Source of the DNA: Gordonia spumicola
GTDB lineage: Bacteria > Actinomycetota > Actinomycetes > Mycobacteriales > Mycobacteriaceae
Assembly: GCF_009932475.1 (NCBI RefSeq)
Contig: NZ_BJOV01000003.1
Coordinates: forward strand, 1 to 64,000
Length of the DNA stretch: 64,000 nt
Reading direction: 5' to 3'
Shown one piece after another: positions 1-9,115 of this stretch (the stretch's first letter is position 1; each line of letters starts with the position of its first letter). The translations under genes were made by a program, and so were the position numbers. Under the pieces are notes generated by a model. The model ran no database searches. It had not been told where the DNA came from and saw only the letters and a program-made list of their open reading frames with translations.

Positions 1-1219
1 ATCACGGACAAGAACGGTCCATGGGTGTCCGGACGGCTCGCCGACCTCGGGGTGGACGTCGCTCACCTCACGATCTGCGGCGACCGCCCGGCCGACCTCC
101 TCGCCCAATTGCGGTTCCTCGCGGCCGACGGCGTGGACCTGATCGTGACGACGGGCGGCCTCGGCCCCACCGCCGACGATCTCACCGTCGCGACCGTCGC
201 CGAGTTCGCGGGGCTGCCGCTGCGGCAGGACCCTCAGATCCGACAGACCATCGACACCGTGATCCGCACGTGGCGGCAGGTCCCGGCCGATGCGACGCTG
301 CCCGACGCCCTGGTCGCCGCCATCGACAAGCAGGCACTGGTCCCCGTCGGCGCGCGGGCGATTCCACCGACCGGCACCGCGCCGGGTGTGGCCGTGCCCG
401 CCGCGGACGGTCGGCCCGCGGTGCTCGTCCTGCCCGGTCCGCCGCACGAATTGCAGGCGATGTGGCCCACCGCGGTCCGCACCGACGCCGTCGTCGAGGC
501 GATCAGCGGCCGTGTGATCGGCGAGCAGCGCACCATCCGCGCGTACGGCTTGTCCGAGCCCGATCTCGCCGTCACCCTGCGTGAGGCCGACGATGCCGTC
601 CCCGGCCTCTGCGGATGTAGAGGTCACCACGTGCATGCGCGGAGGCGAGCTGGAGATCGTCAGTCGATTCGACGGCACGGCGTCCCGCCACGTACGACGC
701 TCTCGCTGATCTTCTCATCGCACGCCACGGCGACAAGGTGTTCTCCACCGACGCCTCGACATCGACGATCTTCTGGTGTCCCGTCTGAACGGGCGGACCG
801 TCGCGACGGCGGAGTCGTGCACGGGCGGGATGGTGGCGGCGCGTCTCACCGACCGCGCGGGCTCATCCGCCTACCTGCTCGGCGTCGTCGTCTCCTACTC
901 GAACGAGGTGAAGACCGGTGTGCTCGGCGTGCCCGCCGAGTTGATCGCCGAGCTCGGTGCGGTCAGCGAACCCGTGTGCCGCGGCGATGGCCGAGGGCGC
1001 CCGTCGGGTGACGGGCGCCGACATCTGCGTGTGTCGACCACCGGCATCGCGGGACCGACGGCGCCCGGCCCGCAAACCCGTCGGCACCGTGTGCTTCGGC
1101 GTCAGCGGGTCGCGGGCCGGGAGACGGTCACCGTGACCCGGCTGTTCCCCGGTGACCGCGACAGCGTCCGACGTCTGGCGACCACCGCCGCGTTCCACCT
1201 GCTTGCGGCGGCTCTGTAG
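1..1219 (+). pseudogene. cinA: CinA-family nicotinamide-nucleotide amidase, frame-broken, 5' end outside window
   Basis: The reading frame open at base 1 encodes a MoCF-type N-terminal domain with the motif GGLGPTADDLT (near bases 154-186). The C-terminal part carries the CinA amidase motifs AESCTGG (about 808-828) and STTGIAGP (about 1036-1060). Intact CinA deamidates NMN and is paired with this N-terminal pyrophosphatase-like domain. To read the whole family sequence the frame must change about seven times: near 607, 690, 755, 975, 1035, 1065 and 1118. No shift is needed in the first 600 bases or the last 100. This is either a decayed gene or a cluster of base-calling errors; the neighbouring transporter gene is also frame-broken close by. 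The stop at 1217-1219 lies 4 nt from the end of the convergent MFS gene. Confidence 0.85.
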
Positions 1220-1223
1220 GACT

Positions 1224-2650
1224 CTAGTGTGACGGCGCGAGGCTGACGTCGTGCTCCACCGGCTTCGGGGCCCTGACCAGGATCCGAGAGCGACGAGCAC
1301 GATGCTCAGGCAGCCCGCGGTCAGGAACACCGTCCGGACGCCGTCGGTCATGGCGACCGCGGCCGAGTCGCCCGCCTCGGCGCCGCTCTTGGACACCACG
1401 GTGACGATGGTGATGAACAACGCGGTGCCCGCACCGCCCGCCACCTGTTGCAGGGTGCCGAGCGCGGCCGAACCGTGTGAGTACAGGGCAGGCTTCAGCG
1501 AACCGAGAGCCAGCGTCATCAGCGGGGTGAACGTGGCCGCGAGACCGATGCACAGCACCATGTTCGCCGCGGTGAGCAGCCAGAACGACGTCGCCGTGGT
1601 GACCGTCGTCATGAGCCAGACGGCGCACGCGATCAGCAGTGTTCCTCCGATCACGAGGAGCCGGGGACCGCGGGCGTCGTAGATCTTGCCGATCAGCGGC
1701 GACGACACTCCCATCAGGATGCCGCCGGGCAGGGTGATCAGACCGGTCGTCAGCGGGCTCATCCCGAGGACGTTGTGCGCGAACAACGGAACGACGATGA
1801 ACGTGCCCATCATCGTCGCCATGGCGACGACCACCAGGATCACCGACAGCGTGAACGGCTTCGACGCGAACACCCGCAGATCGAGCAGGGCTCGGTCCTC
1901 GCGCTGGAGTTGGAGCTGACGTCCGATGAACGCCGCCAGACCGATCGCACCGACGACGAACGGGATCCAGATCGGCATGGCCGCCTTGCCGTCGGCCGAT
2001 TCGCCGATGGCGACGAGACCGTAGACGAAGCCGCCGAAGCCGAACACCGCGAGCGGGATGGACAGGAAGTCGATGGGCGCCGACGACCGCTCCCCGACCG
2101 GCCGGACGAACTTGGCGCCCACGACCGTCGCGATCACCGCGAACGGCAGCACGACACCGAACACCCAACGCCAGCTGAAGTGGTCGAGGACCAGGCCCGA
2201 CATCGTCGGACCGAGAGCAGGGGCGACGGCGATGACCACCGAGATGTTGCCCATCATCACGCCGCGTCGTTCCTCGGGGACCAGCGTCATGACCGTGGTC
2301 ATCAGCAACGGCAGCATCACCGCCGTGCCGAGTGCCTGCACCACGCGGGCGATCAGCAGCACGGCGAAGCCGGGCGCGATCACGGCGATCGCGGTGCCGA
2401 CGGTGAACAGCGTCATCGCGACGATGAACATGGTCCGCGTCCCGAACATCTGGATCAGGAAGCCGGTCAGCGGGATGACGACCGCCATGGTGAGCATGAA
2501 GATCGTCGTCAGCCATTGGCCCTGGCTCGGCGGGACGCCGAGATCGGACTGCAGGACGGGGAGCGCGACGCTCATCACCGTCTCGTTGAGGATCACGACG
2601 AACGTCGCGACGATCAGCGTTCCGATGATTGTGTAGTCCGTTCGTTTCAC
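1224..2650 (-). CDS. MFS multidrug exporter (DHA2/EmrB-like), one frameshift near the C-terminus
   Basis: A membrane protein of about 475 residues from a GTG start at 2650. It has the hydrophobic pattern of a 14-TM drug:H+ antiporter; the N-terminus contains VILNETVMSVALPVLQSDLG and TM5 has the antiporter-type segment around VAPALGPTMSGLVL. The frame opened by the start runs past the natural end and into cinA. A one-frame change near 1278 gives a short hydrophilic tail (ending SLAPSH) and a stop at 1226-1224, immediately beside the cinA stop. I take that as the real end and the shift as a mutation or sequence error. A near-palindrome of the TetR-operator type lies just upstream (2670-2686), so repression by a TetR protein is likely. 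The substrate is unknown. Confidence 0.8.
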
Positions 2651-2669
2651 CGGACTAGGAAACCCCGAA

Positions 2670-2686
2670 CCTGCACCGAGTGCAAG
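2670..2686. promoter_or_regulatory. Probable TetR-type operator of the MFS gene
   Basis: CCTGCACCGAGTGCAAG contains the perfect core TGCAC-CGA-GTGCA and lies 20-36 nt upstream of the MFS start codon, where it would overlap the promoter. No cognate regulator gene lies directly beside it. Confidence 0.45.
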
Positions 2687-2709
2687 TGAGTTACGTTGGC
2701 ACAGACGAC

Positions 2710-2743
2710 GACTGCCGCACCGGTCGGAACCGATGCGGCAGTC
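2710..2743 (-). terminator. Rho-independent type hairpin downstream of the BI-1 gene
   Basis: Perfect 10-bp arms GACTGCCGCA and TGCGGCAGTC enclose a 14-nt loop. The hairpin starts 15 nt beyond the stop of the leftward BI-1 gene. There is no strong T-run, as is usual in this GC-rich group. Confidence 0.6.
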
Positions 2744-2758
2744 GAGAAGGACGTGAGA

Positions 2759-3652
2759 CTAGTCGCTGTTGAGGTAGCTCAGCAGGCGGAGGATCTCGAC
2801 GTACAGCCACACGAGGGTGACGGTGAGGCCGAGGGCCACGCCCCACGATGCCTTCGCCGGTGCGCCAGCGTGGATCAGCTGATCGGCCGAATCGAAGTCG
2901 ATGAGGAACGAGAACGCCGCGAGGCCGATGCAGACCAGCGAGAAGATGATCGCGATCGGACCGCCGTCACGCAGGCCGAGGCCCGATCCGCCGTTGAAGA
3001 AGCCGATGACCAGGTTGCCGATCACGAGCACGAGGACACCGAAGATGCCCGCGGTGATCATCCGCGTGAAACGCGGGGTGACGCGGATGGCTCCGACCTT
3101 GTAGACGATCAGCATGCCGACGAAGACGCCGAGCGTGCCGAGGACTGCCTGCCCGATCAGGACGCCCGCGTTGACGTCGCTGACCACAAGGTTCCCGAAC
3201 ACGAACGAGATCGCGCCGACGAACAGGCCCTCGAACGCCGCGTACGACAGGACGATCGCCGGGTTGTCCTGCTTGCGACCGAAGCTCGCGATGAGGACGA
3301 GGACGAGGCCGCCGATGGCGCCGACGCCCATGATCGGGCCCGCGATCGCGAGCTGCGACTCCATCGTGCCGCGGCCGCTGATGACGACGTAGGTGGCGAC
3401 GGCGAACAGGATGACCGTGCCGAGCGTCATCGCCGTCTTGGTGACGACGTCGTCGATCGTCATCGGGCGGGTGCCCGCCTGCGGCTGGTACCCGGGTTGT
3501 GTGTACTGCTGGCCGTACTGCTGCTGGCCGTAGGTCATGGCGCCCTGACCGGCGCCTGCCATGCCGGTGCCGAAGGTCGCGTAACCGCCGTTGTTGGCCG
3601 GCTGGTTCTCGCGGACCACGCCTCGCATGATCGGATTACTGCTCTCGCGCAC
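2759..3652 (-). CDS. Bax inhibitor-1/YccA family membrane protein
   Basis: 297 residues from a GTG start at 3652, which is preceded by a good ribosome site AAAGGAG (about 3660). A Gln/Tyr/Gly-rich cytoplasmic N-terminus of about 85 residues (GQQQYGQQYTQPGYQPQ) is followed by seven hydrophobic segments. The UPF0005/BI-1 character shows in the conserved block YAAFEGLFVGAISFVFG and in the C-terminal FLIDFDSADQLIHAGAP, which carries the acidic residues of the family. Bacterial BI-1 proteins are thought to be pH-sensitive calcium leak channels; that role is family knowledge only. The gene lies 48 nt downstream of a TetR gene on the same strand and could be co-transcribed with it. Confidence 0.9.
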   Translation of the reverse strand: MRESSNPIMRGVVRENQPANNGGYATFGTGMAGAGQGAMTYGQQQYGQQYTQPGYQPQAGTRPMTIDDVVTKTAMTLGTVILFAVATYVVISGRGTMESQLAIAGPIMGVGAIGGLVLVLIASFGRKQDNPAIVLSYAAFEGLFVGAISFVFGNLVVSDVNAGVLIGQAVLGTLGVFVGMLIVYKVGAIRVTPRFTRMITAGIFGVLVLVIGNLVIGFFNGGSGLGLRDGGPIAIIFSLVCIGLAAFSFLIDFDSADQLIHAGAPAKASWGVALGLTVTLVWLYVEILRLLSYLNSD

Positions 3653-3700
3653 TGTGGGCTCCTTTAGACGAGTCGTGCGGATGACGTCTGGTTCGATCGT

Positions 3701-4348
3701 TCAACGAACGTCGGACCCGCTGTGTTCCCAGTTTACCGGTACTTGACTCAAACCGGTGCAGACGGCGCGCATCACCCCTTCCGCGGTGGACAGGTCATCG
3801 CCCCACGGCAGCCCCGGCTTCGTGACCATCAGGCAGGCGACGCCGTGCGCGACCGACCACACCTGCATGACGACGGGCACCGGATCGCCGGGCGCGATCA
3901 GACCCGTCGCCATCCCCTCTTCGATGGTCTCCCGGATGTGTCCGAACGCCGACGACAGCAGCACCTCGTCGGTGAGCGTCGGCTCCCCGGCCTCGGTGAC
4001 GCGAGCGAACGTCGTCCGGAAGACCACCTCGTTCTCGATCGCGAAACGGACATAGGCGATCCCCTGTGCGACGGCCCTTTCCCACAGGTAGTCGATGCCC
4101 TCGCCCGCGGCCATCATGACGTCGTCGAACCGCTCGTAGTAGTGCGCGCAGACCGCGTCGAGCAATGCGTCCTTGTCCTGGAAGTGGAGGTAGATGGACG
4201 GCGGCGTGACGCCGACCCGCTGTGCGACGGCCCGGATCGACACTGCGTCGCCGCTGCCGAGCTCCATCAGCAGATCGGTGGTCGCGGCGATGATCTCGTC
4301 GGCGAGCTGCTCGCCCGAACCACGCGGGGAGCGGGGACGGGGAGCCAT
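3701..4348 (-). CDS. TetR-family regulator coupled to the MmpL exporter
   Basis: 215 residues. The helix-turn-helix lies at about residues 32-60 (SIRAVAQRVGVTPPSIYLHF), followed by an all-helical ligand domain. The start codon at 4348 overlaps the stop of the upstream mmpL gene by one base (TGATG), and that gene's last codons supply a GGAGGAG ribosome site. Translation is therefore coupled. A regulator co-transcribed with its exporter usually represses the shared operon; a 25-bp palindrome upstream of mmpL (6675-6699) is the likely operator. Confidence 0.85.
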   Translation of the reverse strand: MAPRPRSPRGSGEQLADEIIAATTDLLMELGSGDAVSIRAVAQRVGVTPPSIYLHFQDKDALLDAVCAHYYERFDDVMMAAGEGIDYLWERAVAQGIAYVRFAIENEVVFRTTFARVTEAGEPTLTDEVLLSSAFGHIRETIEEGMATGLIAPGDPVPVVMQVWSVAHGVACLMVTKPGLPWGDDLSTAEGVMRAVCTGLSQVPVNWEHSGSDVR

Positions 4349-6636
4349 CACTCCTCCGTCAATCCGACGCGATCGTGCAGCCTGCGCAGCGGCGGCGGAG
4401 CCCACCAGTTCCACAGGCCCGCGAGCCGCATGAACGCCGGGACCAGCAGCATGCGGATGATCGACGCGTCCATCAGGACGGCGAGCGTGAGGCCGACGCC
4501 GAACATCCGCATGAACGACACCTCCGACGCCGCGATGCCCGCGAAGACGATCGCCATCAGCAGGGCGGCAGCCGTGACCACGCGACCTGTCCGGGCGAGG
4601 CCGACCGCGACGGCGTGGTCGTTCGCCGCCTTGGTGCGGTCGGACTTGAGCCACTCCTCCCGAATGCGCCCGAGCAGGAACACCTCGTAGTCCATCGACA
4701 GTCCGAACGCGATGCAGAACATGAGGATCGGCATCGTCGCCACGAGATAGCCCTGCGGGGTGGTGTCGAATCCACCGAGGTGTCCCTCCTGGAAGATCCA
4801 CACCATCGCACCGAACGTCGCCGACAACGACAGGACGTTCAACACCAGCGCCTTGAGCGGCAGGAACACGCTGCCGGTGAACAGGAACAGCAGCACGTAG
4901 GTGGCGACCGCGATGATGATCAGGACCCACGGCAGGTACCGGAACATCGCGTCGACCACGTCGTGGTTCATCGCCGCGAAGCCGGTGAACGAGACCGTCG
5001 CGCCGTCGGGCTTGCGCACCGCGCGCAACGCGACCACCTGATCCTGTCCCGCGTCGCCCATCGGTTCCAGGCTCGACGAGACGTTCAGCAGCGCCACCCC
5101 GTTCCGGCTGTCCCGCGGGTCGCTCGGGGCCACCTGCCTGCCGTGGACGAACGTCCCGACCGGCGAGGTGACGGCGGTGACGTCGTCGACCTTCGACAGA
5201 TCGGCCGCGTACCGCGCGATCTGGTCGGCCCGCACCCCGCCTTCGACGACGGCGACCGCAGTCCCACCCGGCGTCTGCGTGTACTCGGCGCGCGTCTCGT
5301 CGGCCATCGAGTGGACGGCCGCGTCCTTCGGGAGCACCCGCTCGTCGGGGAAGCCGAACTTCAGGGACAGGAACGGGGCACCGAGGACGAGCAGGAACAC
5401 GGGGACGACGATCGCGACCGGCACCGCGCGCCGCAGCACGGCCTGCGCCATGCGGTACCACCCGGTGTCCTCGATCGCGGGCGTCGTCTCGACTCCGCTC
5501 GACGAGCCGGAGGGGCTGTTCGACGAGCCGGAGGGGTCACCCGACGGCCGGGAACCGCGGGAACGCAGGCGGCGGAACGCCTTGCGGACGTCGAGGGAGT
5601 CGATGCGGTCGCCGAGCAGGACGAGGAGCGCGGGAGTGATGACGAGCGCCGCGATGAGGGCGACGATCACCACGCCGACGCCCGCGTAGGCGAACGAACG
5701 GAGGAAGTACATGGGGAAGATCGCGAGCGCGGCCAGCGACAACGCGACGGTGACCGCCGAGAACGCCACCGTGCGCCCCGCGGTGTCGAGCGTACGGACG
5801 ATCGCCGCACGACGGTCCAGACCGCCGTCCACCTCTTCCCGATATCGGGTCACGATGAGCAGCGTGTAGTCGATCGCCAGGGCCAGGCCCATCGCCGTCG
5901 TCAGGTTCAGCGCGAAGATCGACACATCGGCGAAACCCGCGATCAGGCGCAGGAGAGCCAGGGTGCCGACGATCGCCGCGCCGCCGACGAGGACCGGGAG
6001 CGCGGCCGCCACGACCCCGCCGAACACCACGATGAGCAGGAGGAAGCTGATCGGGATGGCGATCGCTTCGGCGATGGCGAGGTCTTTCGTGGTCTGCGCG
6101 TTGATGTCGCCGTAGACCAGCGCCATGCCGCCCGTCTGGATCCGCACGCCGTGCCGCTCGGAGCCGATGAGATCTGCCAGTTCCTTCGCGTTGGCCGGCG
6201 CGTGCTCGTCGCCGCCGGAGATCGCCGTGACGATCTGGGTGGACGAGCGGTCCGTGCTCAGCAGTTCGCCCGCCAGGTTCGGCGAGTTCCAGACGGTCAG
6301 GATCGGCTGCTCGACATAGCCACCCGTCGCCGTGGCCTTCCCGTCGAGGATCGCCAGGATCTCGTCGCGGGCGGCGATCACCTGCGGGTCGGTGGTCGCG
6401 TCTGTGCCGGGGCGAGCGTCCAGCTTGATGACGAATTGCATGCCGCCCTGCGCGAACTCATCGGCCAGCACGTCGCGCGCGTGACTCGATTCGGCTCCCG
6501 GGTCCTCGTATCCGCCCGCGAGCATCTTGTCGGCCGCACCGAGGCCGTAGGCGCCGCAGAGTGCCAGGACCACCACGGTCAATGTCAGGACGAGCTTGGG
6601 CGCGGCGATGATCCGCTGCGTCATTCGAGTGAGCAC
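4348..6636 (-). CDS. MMPL/RND-family transporter
   Basis: About 762 residues with two RND halves. Each half has one N-terminal TM, a large extracytoplasmic loop, and a five-TM bundle; the Asp-Tyr relay motifs are GLALAIDYTLLIVTRYREEV (half 1) and GLSMDYEVFLLGRIREEW (half 2). A Ser/Pro-rich insert (about residues 345-375) lies between the halves. MMPL proteins export lipids, siderophores or drugs by proton motive force; the substrate here is unknown. A longer form starting at TTG 6651 is open, but GGAGG sits 5 nt before GTG 6636 and decides the start. The gene is first in a two-gene operon with the TetR gene at 3701-4348. Confidence 0.88.
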   Translation of the reverse strand: MLTRMTQRIIAAPKLVLTLTVVVLALCGAYGLGAADKMLAGGYEDPGAESSHARDVLADEFAQGGMQFVIKLDARPGTDATTDPQVIAARDEILAILDGKATATGGYVEQPILTVWNSPNLAGELLSTDRSSTQIVTAISGGDEHAPANAKELADLIGSERHGVRIQTGGMALVYGDINAQTTKDLAIAEAIAIPISFLLLIVVFGGVVAAALPVLVGGAAIVGTLALLRLIAGFADVSIFALNLTTAMGLALAIDYTLLIVTRYREEVDGGLDRRAAIVRTLDTAGRTVAFSAVTVALSLAALAIFPMYFLRSFAYAGVGVVIVALIAALVITPALLVLLGDRIDSLDVRKAFRRLRSRGSRPSGDPSGSSNSPSGSSSGVETTPAIEDTGWYRMAQAVLRRAVPVAIVVPVFLLVLGAPFLSLKFGFPDERVLPKDAAVHSMADETRAEYTQTPGGTAVAVVEGGVRADQIARYAADLSKVDDVTAVTSPVGTFVHGRQVAPSDPRDSRNGVALLNVSSSLEPMGDAGQDQVVALRAVRKPDGATVSFTGFAAMNHDVVDAMFRYLPWVLIIIAVATYVLLFLFTGSVFLPLKALVLNVLSLSATFGAMVWIFQEGHLGGFDTTPQGYLVATMPILMFCIAFGLSMDYEVFLLGRIREEWLKSDRTKAANDHAVAVGLARTGRVVTAAALLMAIVFAGIAASEVSFMRMFGVGLTLAVLMDASIIRMLLVPAFMRLAGLWNWWAPPPLRRLHDRVGLTEE

Positions 6637-6674
6637 GACGACCTCCGTCAATCGAAGAGAACTCGGTTATCGCA

Positions 6675-6699
6675 GTTAAGTTATCACTCGAAACTTAAC
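6675..6699. promoter_or_regulatory. Palindromic operator upstream of mmpL-tetR
   Basis: GTTAAGTT at 6675-6682 and AACTTAAC at 6692-6699 are perfect 8-bp inverted arms separated by 9 nt. The site lies about 40-60 nt before the mmpL start. Its AT-richness contrasts with the flanks. The best candidate ligand is the TetR protein encoded at 3701-4348. Confidence 0.6.
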
Positions 6700-6745
6700 G
6701 ACGGAAGGGTTGAATTCGTGCCACGTGAACCTCGACAACTTGGCA

Positions 6746-6759
6746 TGGAACCTGTTCTA
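6746..6759 (+). promoter_or_regulatory. KstR-like operator motif over the promoter of the phosphotransferase gene
   Basis: TGGAACCTGTTCTA fits the published KstR-type pattern TNNAACNNGTTNNA exactly. It overlaps the probable -10 box (TCTAAT, 6756-6761), and a GTG start follows 6 nt later. The core AACCTGTTCTA recurs in front of the TetR gene at 9766. Confidence 0.55.
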
Positions 6760-6767
6760 ATCTCGAT

Positions 6768-7910
6768 GTGTCACCGATCACAGACAACGAGAGTGCGCAG
6801 GTAGCGCGCCCAAGCGAATCCCAGCGCGATCCCGAATGGCTCCGCGAGAGGCTCGACTCCTGGCTCAAGAGCCACGAGGGCGCCGACGCGGCCGTCCTGA
6901 GCGTCGACCTGCCCTCGGCCAACGGGATGTCGAGTGAGACCCTCCTCGCCACCGCACGCCTACGCGGAGCCGACCACGACCTCGTCGTGCGAGTCGCACC
7001 GATGCCCGACAGCGACCCGGTGTTCCCGTCGTACGACCTCGACGGGCAGTTCCAGCTGATCCGCCACGTCGCCGAGCACACCGACGTCCCCCTTCCGCCG
7101 CTGTGGTGGTCCGAACCGGATCCCGAAGCACTCGGCGCTCCGTTCTTCGTGATGGGCCGGGTCGACGGCATCGTCCCGCCGGACGTGATGCCGTACACCT
7201 TCGGATCGTGGGTGTCCGAAGCCGCTCCGGACGACCGCGGGGCGCTCACCGCGGCATCCGTCGGCGTGCTCGCTGCGGTGCACGCCGCGCCACTGCCGAC
7301 CGTCGGAGTCGCCCTCCCGAACGACGGGGAGAGCCCCCTGCGCGCACACATCCGCAGGTTGCGCGAGTTCTACGACTGGGCCGCGCAGGGCCGCGCGGGC
7401 GCGCCGCTCATCGAGCGCGCCTTCGCGTGGGTCGACGAGAATTTCCCGAAAGACGAGCCCGAACCCGTCCTCACCTGGGGCGACGCCCGCATCGGCAACA
7501 TCATGTACCGAGACTTCGCGCCCGTCGCCGTCCTCGACTGGGAGATGGCGACCGTCGGTCCCCGTGAACTCGACATCGCGTGGATGATCTTCATCCACCG
7601 CTTCTTCCAGGATCTCGCCGAACTCGCGACCCTCGAAGGCCTGCCCGACTTCCTCACCCGCGACGACGTGACGGCCGAGTACGAGCGCCTCACCGGCTAC
7701 GCCCCACGCGACCTGGACTTCTACATCACCTACTCGGCGCTCGTCCACGCGGTGATCATGTTCCGGATCAACTGCCGCGCCATCCACTTCGGCCAGGCCG
7801 CCGAACCCGCCGACCCCGACGACATGATCCTGCACCGCGCCACCGTCGAGGCGATGATGGCGGGCACCTACTGGCCTCTCGACTCCGCTCGAGGAACGGA
7901 AGAAGCATGA
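6768..7910 (+). CDS. APH/ACAD10-type phosphotransferase family protein
   Basis: 380 residues from GTG 6768. It has a protein-kinase-like fold of the aminoglycoside phosphotransferase superfamily. The catalytic loop reads LTWGDARIGNIMY (about residues 237-249) and the metal loop is VAVLDWEMATVGPRELDIAW. The usual catalytic-loop HGD is WGD here; the Asp and the following Asn are kept. Actinobacterial members of this subfamily lie in lipid and steroid catabolic regulons and may phosphorylate hydroxyacyl or other alcohol substrates rather than antibiotics (family inference). The last bases overlap the start of the next gene (ATGA), so the two are translationally coupled. The C-terminus is encoded by a fragment resembling the dispersed CTCGACTGCGCTCG repeat. 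Confidence 0.82.
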   Translation: MSPITDNESAQVARPSESQRDPEWLRERLDSWLKSHEGADAAVLSVDLPSANGMSSETLLATARLRGADHDLVVRVAPMPDSDPVFPSYDLDGQFQLIRHVAEHTDVPLPPLWWSEPDPEALGAPFFVMGRVDGIVPPDVMPYTFGSWVSEAAPDDRGALTAASVGVLAAVHAAPLPTVGVALPNDGESPLRAHIRRLREFYDWAAQGRAGAPLIERAFAWVDENFPKDEPEPVLTWGDARIGNIMYRDFAPVAVLDWEMATVGPRELDIAWMIFIHRFFQDLAELATLEGLPDFLTRDDVTAEYERLTGYAPRDLDFYITYSALVHAVIMFRINCRAIHFGQAAEPADPDDMILHRATVEAMMAGTYWPLDSARGTEEA

Positions 7911-9052
7911 GCCGCTCCGCACTGTCCGAGATGGACGACTACCCGATCCACCAGGTCGCCGAGGTGGTGCGGCACGTCGGGACGTCGGACCGGAACTTCT
8001 ACGACCGCTACTACTTCAACTGCCACGGCGACATGCGCGGCGACAGCCCCGAGCCGTGGCTGATCGTCGGACTCGGCGTGTACCCGAACCTCGGCGTCGT
8101 CGACGGCTTCGCGGTGGTCAGACACGGTGACGATCACATCGTCGTCCGGGCATCGAAAGCGTTGGGCGACAACCGGAACGACCTCACTGTCGGACCGCTG
8201 ACGGTGAAGGTCCTCGACGGCCTGCAGCGACTGCAGGTGTCGCTTGAGCCCGGCCACGGCGACGTGTCGTTCGACCTGGTCTTCGACGCCGACGGCCCGG
8301 CCGTCCTCGAACCCCGGCACTATCAGCGGCAGTTGGAGCGGGTCACCTTCGACACCATGCGGTTCGTGCAGACCGGCGGCTGGACCGGTTCGTTGACGGT
8401 CGACGGCGAGGACTTCGACGTCCAGCCCGACACGTGGCGCGGCAACCGCGACCGCTCGTGGGGCGTGCGGCCCGTCGGCGAGGCGGAGCCGCCCGGTCGT
8501 CGCGCCGCCGAGACCGACGCCGCGTCGTTCTTCTGGATCTACTCGGTGATGCGGTTCGAGGACTACGTCATCACGGTCATCGTGCAGGAGCTGCGGACCG
8601 GCGAGCGGATCATGGGCGACGCTCGGCGCGTGTGGAACGATCCGGCACGCGATCCGGAATGGCTCGGCCGGGTGGAGCACGAGGTGGAGTTCGTCTCCGG
8701 TGGGCGTGAACCGTCCGGAGCCACGCTGCGTTTCGTGAAGCCGTCCGGTGAGACGATCTCGGTGCGCTGCGCGCCGAAGGTCGCGAACTTCATCGGCTTC
8801 GGCACCGGATACGGGCTCGAGCAGGACTGGCGTCACGGCATGTGGCAGGGCGACGAGAAGGTCCAGGCGCTGCGCAACAAGGTCTCCGAGCTGGATCCGA
8901 CCATGAAGATGTTCTGCCCCGTGGACCACTACGCGAACTTCACCCTCGTCGAGGGCGACGCCGAGTCGCACGGCGACGGGTTGTTCGAGTTCGCGGTCAT
9001 CGGACCGCACGATCAGTACGGGTTCGCCGAGTACGTCGACGTCGCGCCATGA
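7907..9052 (+). CDS. Conserved protein of unknown function, partner of the phosphotransferase
   Basis: 381 residues; the start ATG overlaps the upstream stop by 4 nt. I do not recognise a named enzyme. There is no signal peptide or TM segment. The protein looks beta-rich, with many charged, Trp- and Tyr-containing strands, for example SDRNFYDRYYFNCHGDMR near the N-terminus, DTWRGNRDRSWGVRP about residues 175-189, and FFWIYSVMRFEDYVITVIV in the middle. Such an alternation suggests a lipocalin- or CrtC-like barrel, but that is only an impression. Its constant coupling here to an APH-type kinase under a KstR-like site suggests a role in metabolism of a hydrophobic substrate. Confidence 0.75.
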   Translation: MSRSALSEMDDYPIHQVAEVVRHVGTSDRNFYDRYYFNCHGDMRGDSPEPWLIVGLGVYPNLGVVDGFAVVRHGDDHIVVRASKALGDNRNDLTVGPLTVKVLDGLQRLQVSLEPGHGDVSFDLVFDADGPAVLEPRHYQRQLERVTFDTMRFVQTGGWTGSLTVDGEDFDVQPDTWRGNRDRSWGVRPVGEAEPPGRRAAETDAASFFWIYSVMRFEDYVITVIVQELRTGERIMGDARRVWNDPARDPEWLGRVEHEVEFVSGGREPSGATLRFVKPSGETISVRCAPKVANFIGFGTGYGLEQDWRHGMWQGDEKVQALRNKVSELDPTMKMFCPVDHYANFTLVEGDAESHGDGLFEFAVIGPHDQYGFAEYVDVAP

Positions 9053-9055
9053 CCG

Positions 9056-9114
9056 TCGAGAACTTCGGCACTCGCGGCCGCGCTGAGCGCGGCTGCGAGT
9101 GCCGAAGTTCTCGA
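9056..9114. terminator. Long perfect hairpin, bidirectional terminator
   Basis: Arms TCGAGAACTTCGGCACTCGC and GCGAGTGCCGAAGTTCTCGA are fully complementary. The stem continues inward through a GC-rich segment with a short TGA loop. It starts 3 nt after the stop of the rightward gene and ends 1 nt before the stop of the leftward tetR, so it serves both. Confidence 0.85.
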
Positions 9115-9115
9115 G

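Noticed and set aside
863..1224. A 120-residue extension of the MFS protein reading through cinA on the opposite strand
   Set aside because: The extension has no membrane or family character, and a one-frame change near 1278 restores a normal tail and stop at 1224. It is an artefact of the frame break.
1775..2689. A long Asp/Arg/His-rich open frame opposite the MFS gene, and many like it elsewhere (for example 4375-6804, 42325-44256)
   Set aside because: In this GC-rich DNA the frames opposite real genes stay open by codon bias. They lack motifs, ribosome sites and hydrophobic cores.
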